Of a stretch of DNA of 64,000 nt, positions 17,027-26,551 are shown in pieces. Source of the DNA: Lachnospira sp. GTDB lineage: Bacteria; Bacillota; Clostridia; Lachnospirales; Lachnospiraceae. A model generated the notes under the pieces. The model had not been told where the DNA came from. It saw nothing but the letters and a program-made list of their open reading frames with translations, and ran no database searches. The position numbers and the translations under genes were made by a program. The DNA lies in contig JAGATQ010000037.1 of NCBI GenBank assembly GCA_017621205.1, positions 186,001 through 250,000 on the forward strand. The letters are read 5' to 3'. Numbering within the stretch: position 1 is the first letter of the stretch; each line of letters begins with the position of its first letter.

Positions 17027-19177
17027 ATGGCTGAAGAATTTAATGTAGAAGGAATGCTTGATGTGTATCTGTTTGAAAATGAACAGCTTTTGGAACAGCT
17101 TCAAGAGATTGTTCTCGAACAGAAGGATGCAGATTGCTTTGATGAAGACAGCATTAATGAAATCTTCCGGGCAATGCATACGATTAAGGGTTCTTCTGGA
17201 ATTATGATGTTTGATAATGTAACAGCCATCGCACATAAGCTGGAGGATGTATTTTATTATATCAGAGAATCCCATCCAGAGAATGTTGTCCACGAAGAGT
17301 TGGTAGAACATGTGTTGCAGGTAGTTGATTTTATTACCGGTGAAATGGATAAAATTCGGGATGGCGACGAAGCGGATGGAGAACCAGCTGATATCATTGC
17401 GGAACTGGATAAGTTTTTGGACAAGATAAAAAATGGTGCGATAGCAGAAGGACAGGAGCTGCCAGAGGAAAATAAACACGAAGAGCCGCAGCAGTTTTAT
17501 ATTGCACCAGTGGCCAATAGTGCCAGCCGTTTCTATAAGATATATATTAATTTTTTCCCGGAAACAGACATGGTGAATGTTCGTGCATATAAGACAGTCT
17601 ATGCATTAAAGGAAATTGCGGAGGATTTGTTGTACGAGCCGGAGGATTTAATTACCGATGAGTCCAGCGTTGAGACAATTCAGAAGGATGGTTTCAGGAT
17701 TCTGCTTCAGGCACAATGTAGCAAAGAAGACCTTCAGGGAATTATTAAGGTTGGTTATGATATCGAAAGTGCAGATATCTATGAATGTAAAGCAGAAGAA
17801 TTTTTACAAGGCTTTGATTTTGGAGAGCAGGAGATTCAGATTGATTTAGAATCTGAAGTGGAGGAAATCGAAAAGAAAGCGGAAGAGAATGAGAAGGATT
17901 CTGAGAAGAAGACAGCACAGAAGCCGAAGATGAATCCTGGTGATTTCGTCATTCAGTCGAAAGAGCCTGGAAAGCATAAAAAGCTGGCAAAGGATAAACC
18001 AAAGAATGCAAAGGATTCCTTTATTAGTGTAAATGTCAAGAAGATGGATCAGCTTATGGACTTGATTGGTGAGTTAGTAATATCCGAGTCAGTGGTGTTG
18101 CATAGTCCTGATTTAAAGATACCGGGACTGGAGTTGTCGAACTTTAACAAGGCAGCATCACAGTTATCGAAGATTTCTACAGACTTACAGAATGTTATTA
18201 TGTCCATGAGAATGATGCCTCTTACCAATCTCTTCCAGAAAATGAACCGTACCGTTTTTGATGTTTCCAGAAAGCTGGGTAAGGATATTGAATTTGAGAT
18301 GATTGGTGAACACACCGAGGTGGATAAGAGTATCATTGAACATATCTCAGACCCTGTGATGCATCTTGTGCGGAATGCAGTGGATCATGGAATAGAGTCT
18401 AACGAGGAACGTGCTGAGAGTGGTAAGACAGAACGAGGAAGGGTTACATTGTCTGCTAAGACAGAGGCTGGTAAGGTATGGATTAGCGTAGAGGATAATG
18501 GAAAGGGGCTTGACAGAGAAAAAATTCTGGAAAAGGCCAAGAAACAGGGTCTCTTAGATCCAACAAAACCAGAATCTTCTTATGAGGATAAAGAGGTCTT
18601 TCAGTTCATTACACTTCCCGGGTTCTCGACGAATGAGCAGGTAACAGAATATTCCGGCAGAGGTGTTGGAATGGATGTTGTTGTCCAGAATATACAATCC
18701 ATTGGTGGAACACTGGAAATCGAAAGTATGGCGGGCGTAGGCAGCAGTATGATTTTAAAAATTCCTCTAACCTTAGCCATCATTGACGGAATCGTGGTGG
18801 AGACAGGTAATTCCTCCTTTGTAGTAGAGACAGGAGTGATAAAGGAATTCGTCAGGGTAACGGAGGATATGATGATTCACGAGCCTACGGGTGAAGAATA
18901 CATTATGATTCGCGGGGAATGTTATCCTGTCTTAAGGCTTGGCGAATGGTATGGAATGGATGATTTCCAGAGAGAAGTCAATCAAGGAATGATGTTAATT
19001 TTTGAAGTAGAGGGAAAAACAATCTGCTTGTTTGTTGACAGGCTGATTGGACAGCAAGAGATTGTCGTAAAACCAATTCCTTCCTACATAAAGAAAGTTA
19101 AAGGAATTTCCGGCTGTACCCAGTTGGGTGATGGGAGCATTGCTTTAATACTGGATCCGGTTGGATTAATAGAATAA
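17027..19177 (+). CDS. cheA: Chemotaxis sensor histidine kinase CheA
   Basis: The 716-residue protein shows the full CheA layout: Hpt domain with phosphorylated H51 (RAMHTIKGSSG), a middle domain at about 155-270, an acidic/lysine linker (about 285-330), dimerisation helices (from about 335), an HATPase domain with DPVMHLVRNAVDHGIE and GRGVGMDVV, and a C-terminal CheW-like regulatory domain. It autophosphorylates in response to receptors and passes phosphate to CheY and CheB. The start follows aaaggagaaggat. Confidence 0.96.
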   Translation: MAEEFNVEGMLDVYLFENEQLLEQLQEIVLEQKDADCFDEDSINEIFRAMHTIKGSSGIMMFDNVTAIAHKLEDVFYYIRESHPENVVHEELVEHVLQVVDFITGEMDKIRDGDEADGEPADIIAELDKFLDKIKNGAIAEGQELPEENKHEEPQQFYIAPVANSASRFYKIYINFFPETDMVNVRAYKTVYALKEIAEDLLYEPEDLITDESSVETIQKDGFRILLQAQCSKEDLQGIIKVGYDIESADIYECKAEEFLQGFDFGEQEIQIDLESEVEEIEKKAEENEKDSEKKTAQKPKMNPGDFVIQSKEPGKHKKLAKDKPKNAKDSFISVNVKKMDQLMDLIGELVISESVVLHSPDLKIPGLELSNFNKAASQLSKISTDLQNVIMSMRMMPLTNLFQKMNRTVFDVSRKLGKDIEFEMIGEHTEVDKSIIEHISDPVMHLVRNAVDHGIESNEERAESGKTERGRVTLSAKTEAGKVWISVEDNGKGLDREKILEKAKKQGLLDPTKPESSYEDKEVFQFITLPGFSTNEQVTEYSGRGVGMDVVVQNIQSIGGTLEIESMAGVGSSMILKIPLTLAIIDGIVVETGNSSFVVETGVIKEFVRVTEDMMIHEPTGEEYIMIRGECYPVLRLGEWYGMDDFQREVNQGMMLIFEVEGKTICLFVDRLIGQQEIVVKPIPSYIKKVKGISGCTQLGDGSIALILDPVGLIE

Positions 19178-19201
19178 CAGGTAGAAAGGAATGGTGTCAG
19201 T

Positions 19202-19723
19202 ATGGATGATATGAATGCACTTGCCAATGAGCATGATGCACAAAAGGGCAAATATATGACCTTTAAATCTGGTAATGAATATTTTGGTTTGAAAATACAA
19301 TATGTAAATGAGATTATTGGACTCGAATCAATTACAGCAATACCGGAGACAGAAGATTACATTAAAGGTCTGATTAATCTTAGAGGAAAGATTCTTCCTG
19401 TTATCGATGTGCGTCTTCGTTTTAAACAGGAACCATTTGAATACAATGATAGAACATGTATTATTGTAATTAATGTAAAGGATACAGTGGTTGGACTGAT
19501 TGTAGAAAATATTGCAGAGGTGGTTGAGATTCAGGATGAGAATATTTTGCCACCGCCATCAATTGGTCGTGCAGACGCACATAATAAATATGTTTACGGC
19601 ATAGGCAAGGTTGGAAATGCTGTTAAGCTATTGCTGGATCCGGATAAACTGATAAATGATGATGATTTGTTAGTTGCGGAGCAGGCAAGCGATATGAATA
19701 TTGATGAAGAAGGAGAGGTATAG
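19202..19723 (+). CDS. cheW: Chemotaxis coupling protein CheW
   Basis: The 173-residue CheW domain links CheA to chemoreceptors at the membrane. Typical segments are the early beta strand [12 protein letters not shown], the [23 protein letters not shown] core and the closing LLLDPDKL. It sits between cheA and the chemoreceptor gene with only two bases between its stop and the next start. Confidence 0.94.
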   Translation: MDDMNALANEHDAQKGKYMTFKSGNEYFGLKIQYVNEIIGLESITAIPETEDYIKGLINLRGKILPVIDVRLRFKQEPFEYNDRTCIIVINVKDTVVGLIVENIAEVVEIQDENILPPPSIGRADAHNKYVYGIGKVGNAVKLLLDPDKLINDDDLLVAEQASDMNIDEEGEV

Positions 19724-19725
19724 TT

Positions 19726-21198
19726 ATGAAAGACATGAAAATGAAAACAAAGATGATTATGGGTTTTGGTATTCTTATTGTGCTTACGATTATTAATGTC
19801 GTTGTAGGAATGAGTTCATTGCGGGATATGTCAACTCGTGTGGATGACATGCAGCATGAACAGGCAACAAAGGTTGAGGAGACGATGAAAGAAATTGGTG
19901 CAAATGAAGAGAAAGCCAATCTTCTTCTTGATGCGATTGCGGATGTACAGAAGGATGATATGGCTAAGATAAACCGTTCAACAACGCTGTCCAATTGGTT
20001 TAGTTTTGGATTGGTTGCTGTATCTATTATCATTACTCTTATTATTTCCACATCTTTAATTAAATCAATTAGCAGATCCGTTAGGCAGTTATCTGATGCG
20101 GCCAAGGATATTGCAATGGGGCGTGTGGATATCGAAATGGTTAAGCATAATAATGATGAGTTTGGCGAACTGGTAGATGAATATACCAAGGTTATTGAAA
20201 ACATGAAATATCAGGCAAGAATCGCAGAGGCAGTATCCCATGGTGATTTAACGATTCAGGTTCGTCCAAATTCTGAAGATGATGTGCTTGGTAACGCGTT
20301 AAAGAAGCTGGTTGATGACAATTATAATGCTCTGTCCAGTATTAGTGATGCAGGCTCCCATGTTACGGTTAGCTCTTCAGAGGTAGCAAGTGCAAGTCAG
20401 GCATTGGCTCAGGGTTCTACAGAGCAGGCAAGTGCAATTGAGCAGATTACTGCATCAATTGATGAAATTGCTGAGAAGACTAAGCAGAATGCAGAGCAGG
20501 CTAATTCTGCGGCTGATTTAGTTGCGAAGGCAATTGCTGATGTGAAGGTTGGTAACAAACAGATGCAGGATATGATGGAAGCAATGAAGGATATCAATAA
20601 GGCATCTGAGAGTATTTCTAAGATTATTAAGACAATTGATGATATTGCATTCCAGACCAATATTCTTGCACTGAATGCGGCTGTAGAGGCTGCAAGAGCA
20701 GGTGAGGCAGGTAAAGGCTTTGCTGTCGTTGCAGAAGAGGTAAGAAGCCTTGCTGCTAAGAGCCAGTCTGCTGCATCCGAAACCGCTGAGTTAATTGAGG
20801 ATTCTATCGGAAAGGTTGCTGCAGGTTCTAAGATTGCTGAGGATACCGCAAAGGCATTGGGTATCATTAGTGATGTAGTAGTAGAGAGTGAGGGTATTAT
20901 TACCGGTATTGCAGATGCTTCTAACTATCAGGCAACTGCTGTTGCCCAGGTTGAGCAGGCAATCACACAGGTTTCTCAGGTGGTACAGACCAATTCCGCT
21001 ACTAGTGAGGAGTGTGCGGCAGCCAGCGAGGAATTAGCAAATCAGGCTTCTCGTATGCGTGAGTTGCTTTCTATCTATACTCTTTCCGGTAACTCAGGTT
21101 CTTCATATAAGAAAGAGAGTGTAGCATCAAGTGCTAGTGCAAATGCAAATGCGAACGAGCAGATTATCTCTCTTGGAGATGGATTTGATAAGTATTAG
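19726..21198 (+). CDS. Methyl-accepting chemotaxis protein with minimal sensor loop
   Basis: This 490-residue receptor has a first membrane helix near residues 10-30, only about 55 residues outside the membrane, a second helix near residues 88-108, a HAMP domain to about 160, and a long cytoplasmic signalling coil with the conserved hairpin tip [20 protein letters not shown]. The very small external loop means it may sense membrane state or an accessory protein rather than bind a ligand itself. It closes the chemosensory operon and is followed by a strong hairpin. Confidence 0.93.
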   Translation: MKDMKMKTKMIMGFGILIVLTIINVVVGMSSLRDMSTRVDDMQHEQATKVEETMKEIGANEEKANLLLDAIADVQKDDMAKINRSTTLSNWFSFGLVAVSIIITLIISTSLIKSISRSVRQLSDAAKDIAMGRVDIEMVKHNNDEFGELVDEYTKVIENMKYQARIAEAVSHGDLTIQVRPNSEDDVLGNALKKLVDDNYNALSSISDAGSHVTVSSSEVASASQALAQGSTEQASAIEQITASIDEIAEKTKQNAEQANSAADLVAKAIADVKVGNKQMQDMMEAMKDINKASESISKIIKTIDDIAFQTNILALNAAVEAARAGEAGKGFAVVAEEVRSLAAKSQSAASETAELIEDSIGKVAAGSKIAEDTAKALGIISDVVVESEGIITGIADASNYQATAVAQVEQAITQVSQVVQTNSATSEECAAASEELANQASRMRELLSIYTLSGNSGSSYKKESVASSASANANANEQIISLGDGFDKY

Positions 21199-21266
21199 AA
21201 GTTTAAAGCATTGAGGGAACCTCTGCATATCCACTAAAGAAATTTACAGCAGAGGACGATATATAT

Positions 21267-21306
21267 GATATAGCCATACTTATCTGGGTTATGGCTATAT
21301 CATTTT
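21267..21306 (+). terminator. Terminator of the chemosensory operon
   Basis: Arms gatatagccata (21267-21278) and tatggctatatc (21290-21301) form a 12-bp stem followed by attttgt. It is 69 bp after the chemoreceptor stop. Confidence 0.75.
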
Positions 21307-21340
21307 GTATATGTTGTGTTGTGACATTACATATAAAATG

Positions 21341-21370
21341 GGAGCGGGTCCGTAAGGGTCCGCTCCTTCT
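21341..21370. terminator. Second hairpin in convergent gap
   Basis: ggagcgg (21341-21347) pairs with ccgctcc (21360-21366), followed by ttcttc. It lies between the chemoreceptor and the convergent GH43 remnant and could end transcripts from the left. Confidence 0.5.
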
Positions 21371-21375
21371 TCATG

Positions 21376-21804
21376 CTATAAAAATGCAATTTCTAGTAAT
21401 GACATCTCTTCTTCTCCATAATATTGATGGCTATAGTCTGATTTGTGGGTGAGACGGTGGTAAAACACATACCATTGTCCATTTATCTGTTCGATGCTTC
21501 CGTGTGTCGTTCCCGTCATATTAAGGCGGTCGTCAGCCCTTCTTCCATTTAATCCAATATCACCATTCGATATAATGGTTCCACCAAAGGTGAATTCCCG
21601 GTCAGGGTAATGGCTGGTGGCATAGCACAACTCATGATTCAACCATGAGGAGTAAACAAAATAATAGGTTGAACCAACCTTTCTCATCGAGCTTCCTTCA
21701 AAAAAGGGATGCTCTTCAAAGGAAGTGCCTTTTGTACGGTAGGGAATAATGTGCTTGGCGGGTCCCAAGTTCAGATGCCTTATCATGCAAGATATGAATG
21801 GCAT
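21376..21804 (-). pseudogene. C-terminal remnant of a glycoside hydrolase family 43 protein
   Basis: An open frame of 142 codons encodes a stretch (KHIIPYRTKG ... HGSIEQINGQWYVFYHR) that matches the C-terminal part of the five-bladed catalytic domain of GH43 beta-xylosidase/arabinofuranosidase enzymes. Those are normally over 300 residues; the N-terminal half with the catalytic residues is gone. The first roughly 17 codons of the frame are read from interspersed repeat copy C, so the break coincides with the repeat. It has no credible start signal and is best regarded as a degraded gene. Confidence 0.75.
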
Positions 21805-21823
21805 TTTGACCTTGGCATCATAT
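21753..21823 (+). repeat. Interspersed structured repeat, copy C
   Basis: The run cttggcgggtcccaag, atgccttatcatgcaaga, tatgaatggcattttgacc, ttggcatcatat matches the right two-thirds of copy B (10621-10713). The left part is missing, replaced by the GH43 remnant. The hairpin core (atgcc ... ggcat) is kept. Confidence 0.65.
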
Positions 21824-21953
21824 TATTAGGTATGCTATACTATCAATCAGATAATAACGTGTGTTATTGACAAAGAAAACAGAACGCTTGAAATTTTGCT
21901 TTACGCTGACATAATTTTTTATTTCAAGGCTCTGGGCAAGAAGGGTGAGTAAT

Positions 21954-22694
21954 ATGAGTGATAACAAAGAGAAAGAATTATTGGATTTCTTGCTGAACAG
22001 ATTTAAAATAGAATGGAAGAGATTCGACAGGTCTGGTGTGTATGCCTATACGCAACGTCTGCTTGCTTATAATTCCAATAAGATTGAGGGAAGTACACTC
22101 ACTGAGGAACAAACAGCTTCTTTATTTGACAATGGGACGCTGCCCAAATCTGATGATTACTATAGGGCAAAGGATGTCGAGGAAATGAATGGTCATTTTC
22201 TGATGTTTAATAAAATGCTGGATACATTGGACGAACCATTATCAAGTGATTTAATTAAGCAATTTCATTATGAATTAAAGTCCGGTGTATTTGAGGACCG
22301 GGCTAATGGGTATGCAATTGGCGATTATAAAAAGCGTCCGAATATGATAGGTATGTATGAGACTGCCAGACCTGAGCAGGTTGTGCAGGAAATGAGTCTG
22401 CTTATGGACTGGTATCACAGTCAGAGGATAGATATTTCTGTGCTGGCTGAATTTCATGCAAGATATGAGAGTATTCACCCATTTCAGGATGGCAATGGAA
22501 GGACTGGCAGATTGCTTCTTTTCCGGGAGTGTTTAAAAAATGGCATTGTGCCGGTTGTGATTGAGGATGTCAACAGAAATGTGTATTTAGAGAGCCTGAA
22601 GGAATATAGAGAAGAAAAAGCTTTGGATAAACTGATTGTTTTGTTTAAGAGGGAGCAGGAGTTTTATATGGAGAAGTGTAAGTGTTTTATATAG
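21954..22694 (+). CDS. Fic-domain protein, class II with N-terminal inhibitory motif
   Basis: The 246-residue protein has the complete Fic active site HPFQDGNGRTGR (H175), which in this family transfers AMP or another nucleotide group to target proteins. The motif SNKIEG at residues 41-46 fits the (S/T)xxxE(G/N) inhibitory helix that lies N-terminal to the core in class II Fic proteins and blocks ATP binding. The ATG at 21954 has agggtgagt five bases ahead; a GTG at 21945 is the alternative. It has no obvious antitoxin partner, consistent with self-inhibition. The target is unknown. Confidence 0.9.
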   Translation: MSDNKEKELLDFLLNRFKIEWKRFDRSGVYAYTQRLLAYNSNKIEGSTLTEEQTASLFDNGTLPKSDDYYRAKDVEEMNGHFLMFNKMLDTLDEPLSSDLIKQFHYELKSGVFEDRANGYAIGDYKKRPNMIGMYETARPEQVVQEMSLLMDWYHSQRIDISVLAEFHARYESIHPFQDGNGRTGRLLLFRECLKNGIVPVVIEDVNRNVYLESLKEYREEKALDKLIVLFKREQEFYMEKCKCFI

Positions 22695-22764
22695 TTCCTA
22701 AATAAAGGGACGGCTTCTTATGTGCAAGGTTTGGACAATGAGAAAAAGGAAAGGATAAACATAC

Positions 22765-23739
22765 ATGTGTACAATTAAAAAAATAGCAGTATTAACGAGT
22801 GGGGGAGATGCACCGGGTATGAATTCTGCCATCCGTGCAGTAGTATTTAGTGCCGCTCAGTTTCATATTGAAGTCGTAGGAGTTTTGAGAGGCTATGATG
22901 GGTTAATTGATTGGGAGACAATTCCGCTTGGTTTGGAGGATGTGAGAAATATAAATAATCAGGGTGGGACGATTCTTTTTACCAGCAGGAGTGAACGGTT
23001 TTTACAGCAGGAATATAGAAGGCAGGCAGCAGATAATCTGACAAAGCATGGAGTGGATGCCGTGGTAGCCATAGGAGGAGACGGAACGCTTCGGGGGGCG
23101 ATTACGTTTCAGGAGGAAGGGATGAATATAGTATGTATTCCCGGAACCATAGACCGGGATGTTGCCTGTACGGAATATACTCTGGGATTTGACACGGCAG
23201 TGAACACGGCGACGGATGCCATTGATAAAATAAGGGATTCCTCTGTTTCCCATGGAAGGTGTAGTGTGGTTGAGGTAATGGGAAGAAAGCGGGGTTATAT
23301 TGCACTTTGGGCAGGAATGGCAACCTCGGCTGACGGAATTGTTCTTCCAGAAAAATGGGATGGTAATTTCAACAGGATTACGGATGCGATTAAAAAGCGG
23401 CACACTGATGGTAGAAATAGCTATCTTGTGGTGGTGGCAGAGGGGGTTATCGATGCACCGGAGCTGGCGGCGATGATTCAGGCGGATACGGGAATTGAAT
23501 CCCGTGTATCGGTGCTTGGATATATCCAGAGAGGAGGACAGCCTTCTGCTAAGGATAGAATGTATGGTTCTTTGATGGGTGCTTATGCGGTTGAGGTCTT
23601 GAGACAGGGAAGAAAAAATCGTATTGTTGCGATTAAAAATGATATTCTGGTGGATTATGCTATTTCAGAGGCATTGGATATCGAAAACAATACATTGGAT
23701 TCCTTCCAGTATGAATTGAGCCTGCGGTTATCGGAGTAA
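22765..23739 (+). CDS. pfkA: 6-phosphofructokinase
   Basis: At 324 residues this has the normal length of bacterial ATP-dependent phosphofructokinase, which commits fructose 6-phosphate to glycolysis. Visible motifs are TSGGDAPGMNSAIR (nucleotide binding), GGDGTLRGA and PGTIDRD. The catalytic loop usually reads GTIDND; here the asparagine is arginine while T and both aspartates are kept. It is followed 18 bp later by an HD-domain gene on the same strand. Another main copy of the enzyme may exist elsewhere in the genome. Confidence 0.92.
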   Translation: MCTIKKIAVLTSGGDAPGMNSAIRAVVFSAAQFHIEVVGVLRGYDGLIDWETIPLGLEDVRNINNQGGTILFTSRSERFLQQEYRRQAADNLTKHGVDAVVAIGGDGTLRGAITFQEEGMNIVCIPGTIDRDVACTEYTLGFDTAVNTATDAIDKIRDSSVSHGRCSVVEVMGRKRGYIALWAGMATSADGIVLPEKWDGNFNRITDAIKKRHTDGRNSYLVVVAEGVIDAPELAAMIQADTGIESRVSVLGYIQRGGQPSAKDRMYGSLMGAYAVEVLRQGRKNRIVAIKNDILVDYAISEALDIENNTLDSFQYELSLRLSE

Positions 23740-23757
23740 GGAAAGGTGAGGTTTGCA

Positions 23758-24585
23758 ATGTTTTCGATTGACAAATTAAAGGTTCGGGACGCATTTTCTA
23801 ATTATACCAGACAGTTTGATACATCCGACGGCAAAGTGAAACTGAAAATCGACCATACCTACCGGGTGGCGGCATTATGTGAGCGTATTGCCCGTTCTCT
23901 CGGATTGTGTGATGATGATGTGGAATTAGCATGGCTGATGGGAATGCTTCACGATATAGGAAGATTTGAACAGCTTTGGCGTTATGGCACCTTTTTGGAT
24001 GAACAGTCTATTGACCATGCCCATTTTGCGGTGGAGCTTTTATGGGAGGAAGAGCATTTGAGGGCATATATTGCCGAGGCTGAGGAAGGGATTGCTTCGG
24101 GAATTTCTCCCTATGAGCTGGAAGAGACCTTCGGGGAGCTTACCATTCTTCGTCTTGCCATCTGGAATCACAGTGCCTATAAAATAGATGAGACATTAGA
24201 CGAACGTACAAAGCAGTTTTGTTATATATTGCGGGATGCGGATAAGCTGGATATATTTAAAGTATTTCATGATACCAAGATGGAGGAAATCTATCATTTT
24301 ACAAAGGAGCAGGCACAGGTTTCCGGGGTTAGTGAAGCAGTGGTTGATGCATTTATGGGACGGCAGACGGTACTGCGTTCCCTAAAGAAGCTGCCGGCGG
24401 ATTATATCATTGGCAATGCAGCAATGGCATTTGACCTGCGATATGATGTAAGCTGCCAGATTGCAAAGGAACAGGGATATCTGGCAAAGGTTTTGGAATT
24501 TCCATTTGAGAATCCTGAGACAAAGGAGATTTTTGCAAAACTAAGGTTATGCATGGAAGAGTATATGAAGGAAAAGGGTGTCTGA
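23758..24585 (+). CDS. HD-domain phosphohydrolase
   Basis: The 276-residue protein contains an HD domain with the metal-binding set H in IDHTYRVA, HD in MLHDIGRFEQ and D in RDADKLD. Proteins of this type hydrolyse nucleotides or related phosphate compounds, but the substrate here is not evident. The ATG at 23758 follows aaaggtgaggtttgca; a GTG at 23746 is less likely because it overlaps that site. It is probably co-transcribed with pfkA, and a terminator follows at 24624. Confidence 0.85.
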   Translation: MFSIDKLKVRDAFSNYTRQFDTSDGKVKLKIDHTYRVAALCERIARSLGLCDDDVELAWLMGMLHDIGRFEQLWRYGTFLDEQSIDHAHFAVELLWEEEHLRAYIAEAEEGIASGISPYELEETFGELTILRLAIWNHSAYKIDETLDERTKQFCYILRDADKLDIFKVFHDTKMEEIYHFTKEQAQVSGVSEAVVDAFMGRQTVLRSLKKLPADYIIGNAAMAFDLRYDVSCQIAKEQGYLAKVLEFPFENPETKEIFAKLRLCMEEYMKEKGV

Positions 24586-24623
24586 ACTATCATAGGAACT
24601 CAAAAATAAATGGTGAATAATGG

Positions 24624-24655
24624 AGGGTAAGAATTTCTTACCTTCTTTTTATTTT
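24624..24655 (+). terminator. Rho-independent terminator after HD gene
   Basis: A short stem agggtaag/cttacctt is followed by ctttttattt. It closes the pfkA/HD unit and separates it from the LytTR operon. Confidence 0.75.
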
Positions 24656-24772
24656 AGGGTAATGCTCTGTTGGAAGTCTGGCAGCTTATGTAGGAAAAGT
24701 GGCATTATATGTTTAGGACCATTGATAAGAAGGTTATTTTGAGTATAATAAATCGGGAAGGGCGGTGGAATT

Positions 24773-25213
24773 TTGAAAATAGAGATTAATGTCGATGAAC
24801 ATGCGGCGGATTTGCACATTGCTGTTACCTGTAAACAATTAACTCCCGATGTGGAACGGATTGTTGCTACATTACGGATGCTGAATCACCAGTTGACAGC
24901 GAGAAAAGATGGTGAAATTCATTTGTTGGATATTGCACAGGTTATTTATATAGAAAGTGTGGATAGACGATGTTTTATTTACACATCGGATGAAATGTAT
25001 GAATCGGATTTTCGGTTATACGAATTGGAACAGCAGCTTGAGACCTATGGTTTCTTTCGTGCGAGCAAATCATTTTTAATCCACCTGCAAAACATTCAAT
25101 CCTTGAAGGCAGATATTAATAGAAAAATTCGTGTCACGATGTCGAATGGAGAACAAATTGTTGTGTCGAGGCAATATGCCAATGAATTAAAAAAGAGATT
25201 AGGGGTGATATAA
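24773..25213 (+). CDS. LytTR-family DNA-binding regulator, TTG start
   Basis: This 146-residue protein has a C-terminal LytTR DNA-binding domain (about 50-146; ...IYIESVDRRCFIYT..., ...FFRASKSFLIHLQNI...) but no receiver domain. The start is a TTG preceded by ggaagggcggtgg; the next ATG would cut into the conserved N-terminal strand. It overlaps no gene but ends one base before a DUF3021 membrane protein, the usual partner, and an ABC exporter follows, so it most likely controls that exporter. Confidence 0.88.
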   Translation: MKIEINVDEHAADLHIAVTCKQLTPDVERIVATLRMLNHQLTARKDGEIHLLDIAQVIYIESVDRRCFIYTSDEMYESDFRLYELEQQLETYGFFRASKSFLIHLQNIQSLKADINRKIRVTMSNGEQIVVSRQYANELKKRLGVI

Positions 25214-25214
25214 G

Positions 25215-25697
25215 ATGGAGGAGAGGAAAACAATTTTTGATTATTTGGCACAGGTATTGATTGTGTTTGGATTCACGATGCTGGTGATAACTATTTTTTG
25301 CCTTGCCTTTGGTGACTCAGCAAAGGACTTTTCTGCTATGTTTGCGTTGGGAAGTAAAGGGATTCCCGTGGATATTGCGTTTCAATTTTTAGGGGTATCG
25401 GTTCTGGTTGTAGGGGTTCGGTTTCTGTTTTTTACGGATATTTGTATCAAAAAAATGCCAATATGGCTGAGGACAATTGGTATGCTGACCGCAGCTGTTA
25501 TCATTATTGCAGTATTTATCATTGTATTTCACTGGTTTCCTGTAAATATGTGGCAGCCCTGGGCGATGTTTTTTGTCTGCTTTGGAATATCCTTTCTTGG
25601 AAGCTATCTTGTGATGGTAATCAAGGAACGGGTGGAAAATAAACGGATGGAGGAAGCATTACAGCGGTTAAAGGAGAGGGAGGGAAAGACAATATGA
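25215..25697 (+). CDS. DUF3021-family membrane protein
   Basis: The 160-residue protein has four hydrophobic helices (about 12-34, 50-72, 84-107, 112-134) and a charged C-terminal tail. Proteins of this family nearly always accompany LytTR regulators and are thought to hold or modulate them at the membrane. The start follows aggggtgatataag, one base after the LytTR stop, and its end overlaps the ABC ATPase by 4 bp, so the four genes are translated from one message. Confidence 0.85.
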   Translation: MEERKTIFDYLAQVLIVFGFTMLVITIFCLAFGDSAKDFSAMFALGSKGIPVDIAFQFLGVSVLVVGVRFLFFTDICIKKMPIWLRTIGMLTAAVIIIAVFIIVFHWFPVNMWQPWAMFFVCFGISFLGSYLVMVIKERVENKRMEEALQRLKEREGKTI

Positions 25698-26551
25698 GCC
25701 ATGCGATGATAGCAGAAAATCTTTCATTAAGCTTTGGTAAAAAGCAGGTGTTACATCATATTTCCTTTGAAATAGAAAAGGGAGAAGTCTTTGGTTTACT
25801 GGGACCGTCCGGGGCAGGCAAAACCACGCTGATAAAGATTCTTACCGGACAGCTTAGGCAGGAGGAGGGATATGCCAAGCTTCTTGGAAAGGATACAAAG
25901 GAATTAAGTGCCTTGGAGCATGGGCAAATCGGAATCATGATGGATAATTTTGGCTTGTATGACCGTTTATCTGCATACGATAATTTGTTATTTTATGCAG
26001 ACATTTACCATGTTCCCCGTAGCAGGATAACTAAGATACTGAAACAGGTTGGCTTATATGAAGCCCGGAGTACGGTTGTTTCTAAGCTTTCAAAGGGGAT
26101 GAAAAACAGGCTGTCATTAGCAAGAGCCTTGTTGAACAATACGAAAATCCTTTTCCTTGATGAACCAACCTCAGGGCTTGACCCTGCCACCGCAAAGGAG
26201 ATACATACTATCCTGGCAGAGCAAAAGAAAAGGGGAACAACAATTTTCCTTACCACACACAATATGTTTGAAGCGGAGAGTCTCTGCGACCATATTGCCT
26301 TGCTAAGTGAAGGCAGCATCATAGAATATGGAAAACCAGCGGATATCTGTAGAAAATACAACCATTTAAACAGGCTTCAGGTGACACTAAAAGGAGGAGA
26401 AATGATTTCATTGGAAAATAGCAAGGCTTCTGCACTTAAAATAAAGGAATATCTGGAAAAAGAGCAGATGGAAGCGATACATTCTACGGAGCCTAATCTC
26501 GAAACGGTGTTTTTGGAGCTGTCAGGAAGGGGGCTCACCGGATATGAGTAA
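25694..26551 (+). CDS. ABC transporter ATP-binding protein
   Basis: The 285-residue ATPase has Walker A GPSGAGKTT (about 36-44), the signature LSKGMKNRLSLARAL, Walker B ILFLDEPTSG and the H-loop TTHN. The C-terminal 70 residues follow the pattern of exporters of the ABC-2 group used for drugs or peptides. It overlaps both its neighbours, DUF3021 upstream and the permease downstream. Confidence 0.92.
   Translation: MSHAMIAENLSLSFGKKQVLHHISFEIEKGEVFGLLGPSGAGKTTLIKILTGQLRQEEGYAKLLGKDTKELSALEHGQIGIMMDNFGLYDRLSAYDNLLFYADIYHVPRSRITKILKQVGLYEARSTVVSKLSKGMKNRLSLARALLNNTKILFLDEPTSGLDPATAKEIHTILAEQKKRGTTIFLTTHNMFEAESLCDHIALLSEGSIIEYGKPADICRKYNHLNRLQVTLKGGEMISLENSKASALKIKEYLEKEQMEAIHSTEPNLETVFLELSGRGLTGYE

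Noticed and set aside
19623-20204. 193-codon minus-strand frame across the cheW/receptor junction
   Set aside because: Serine/isoleucine-rich shadow of the plus-strand genes, which are certain.
20409-20867. Long antisense frame within the chemoreceptor gene
   Set aside because: It is the shadow of alanine-rich coding in the receptor; the receptor motifs are unambiguous.
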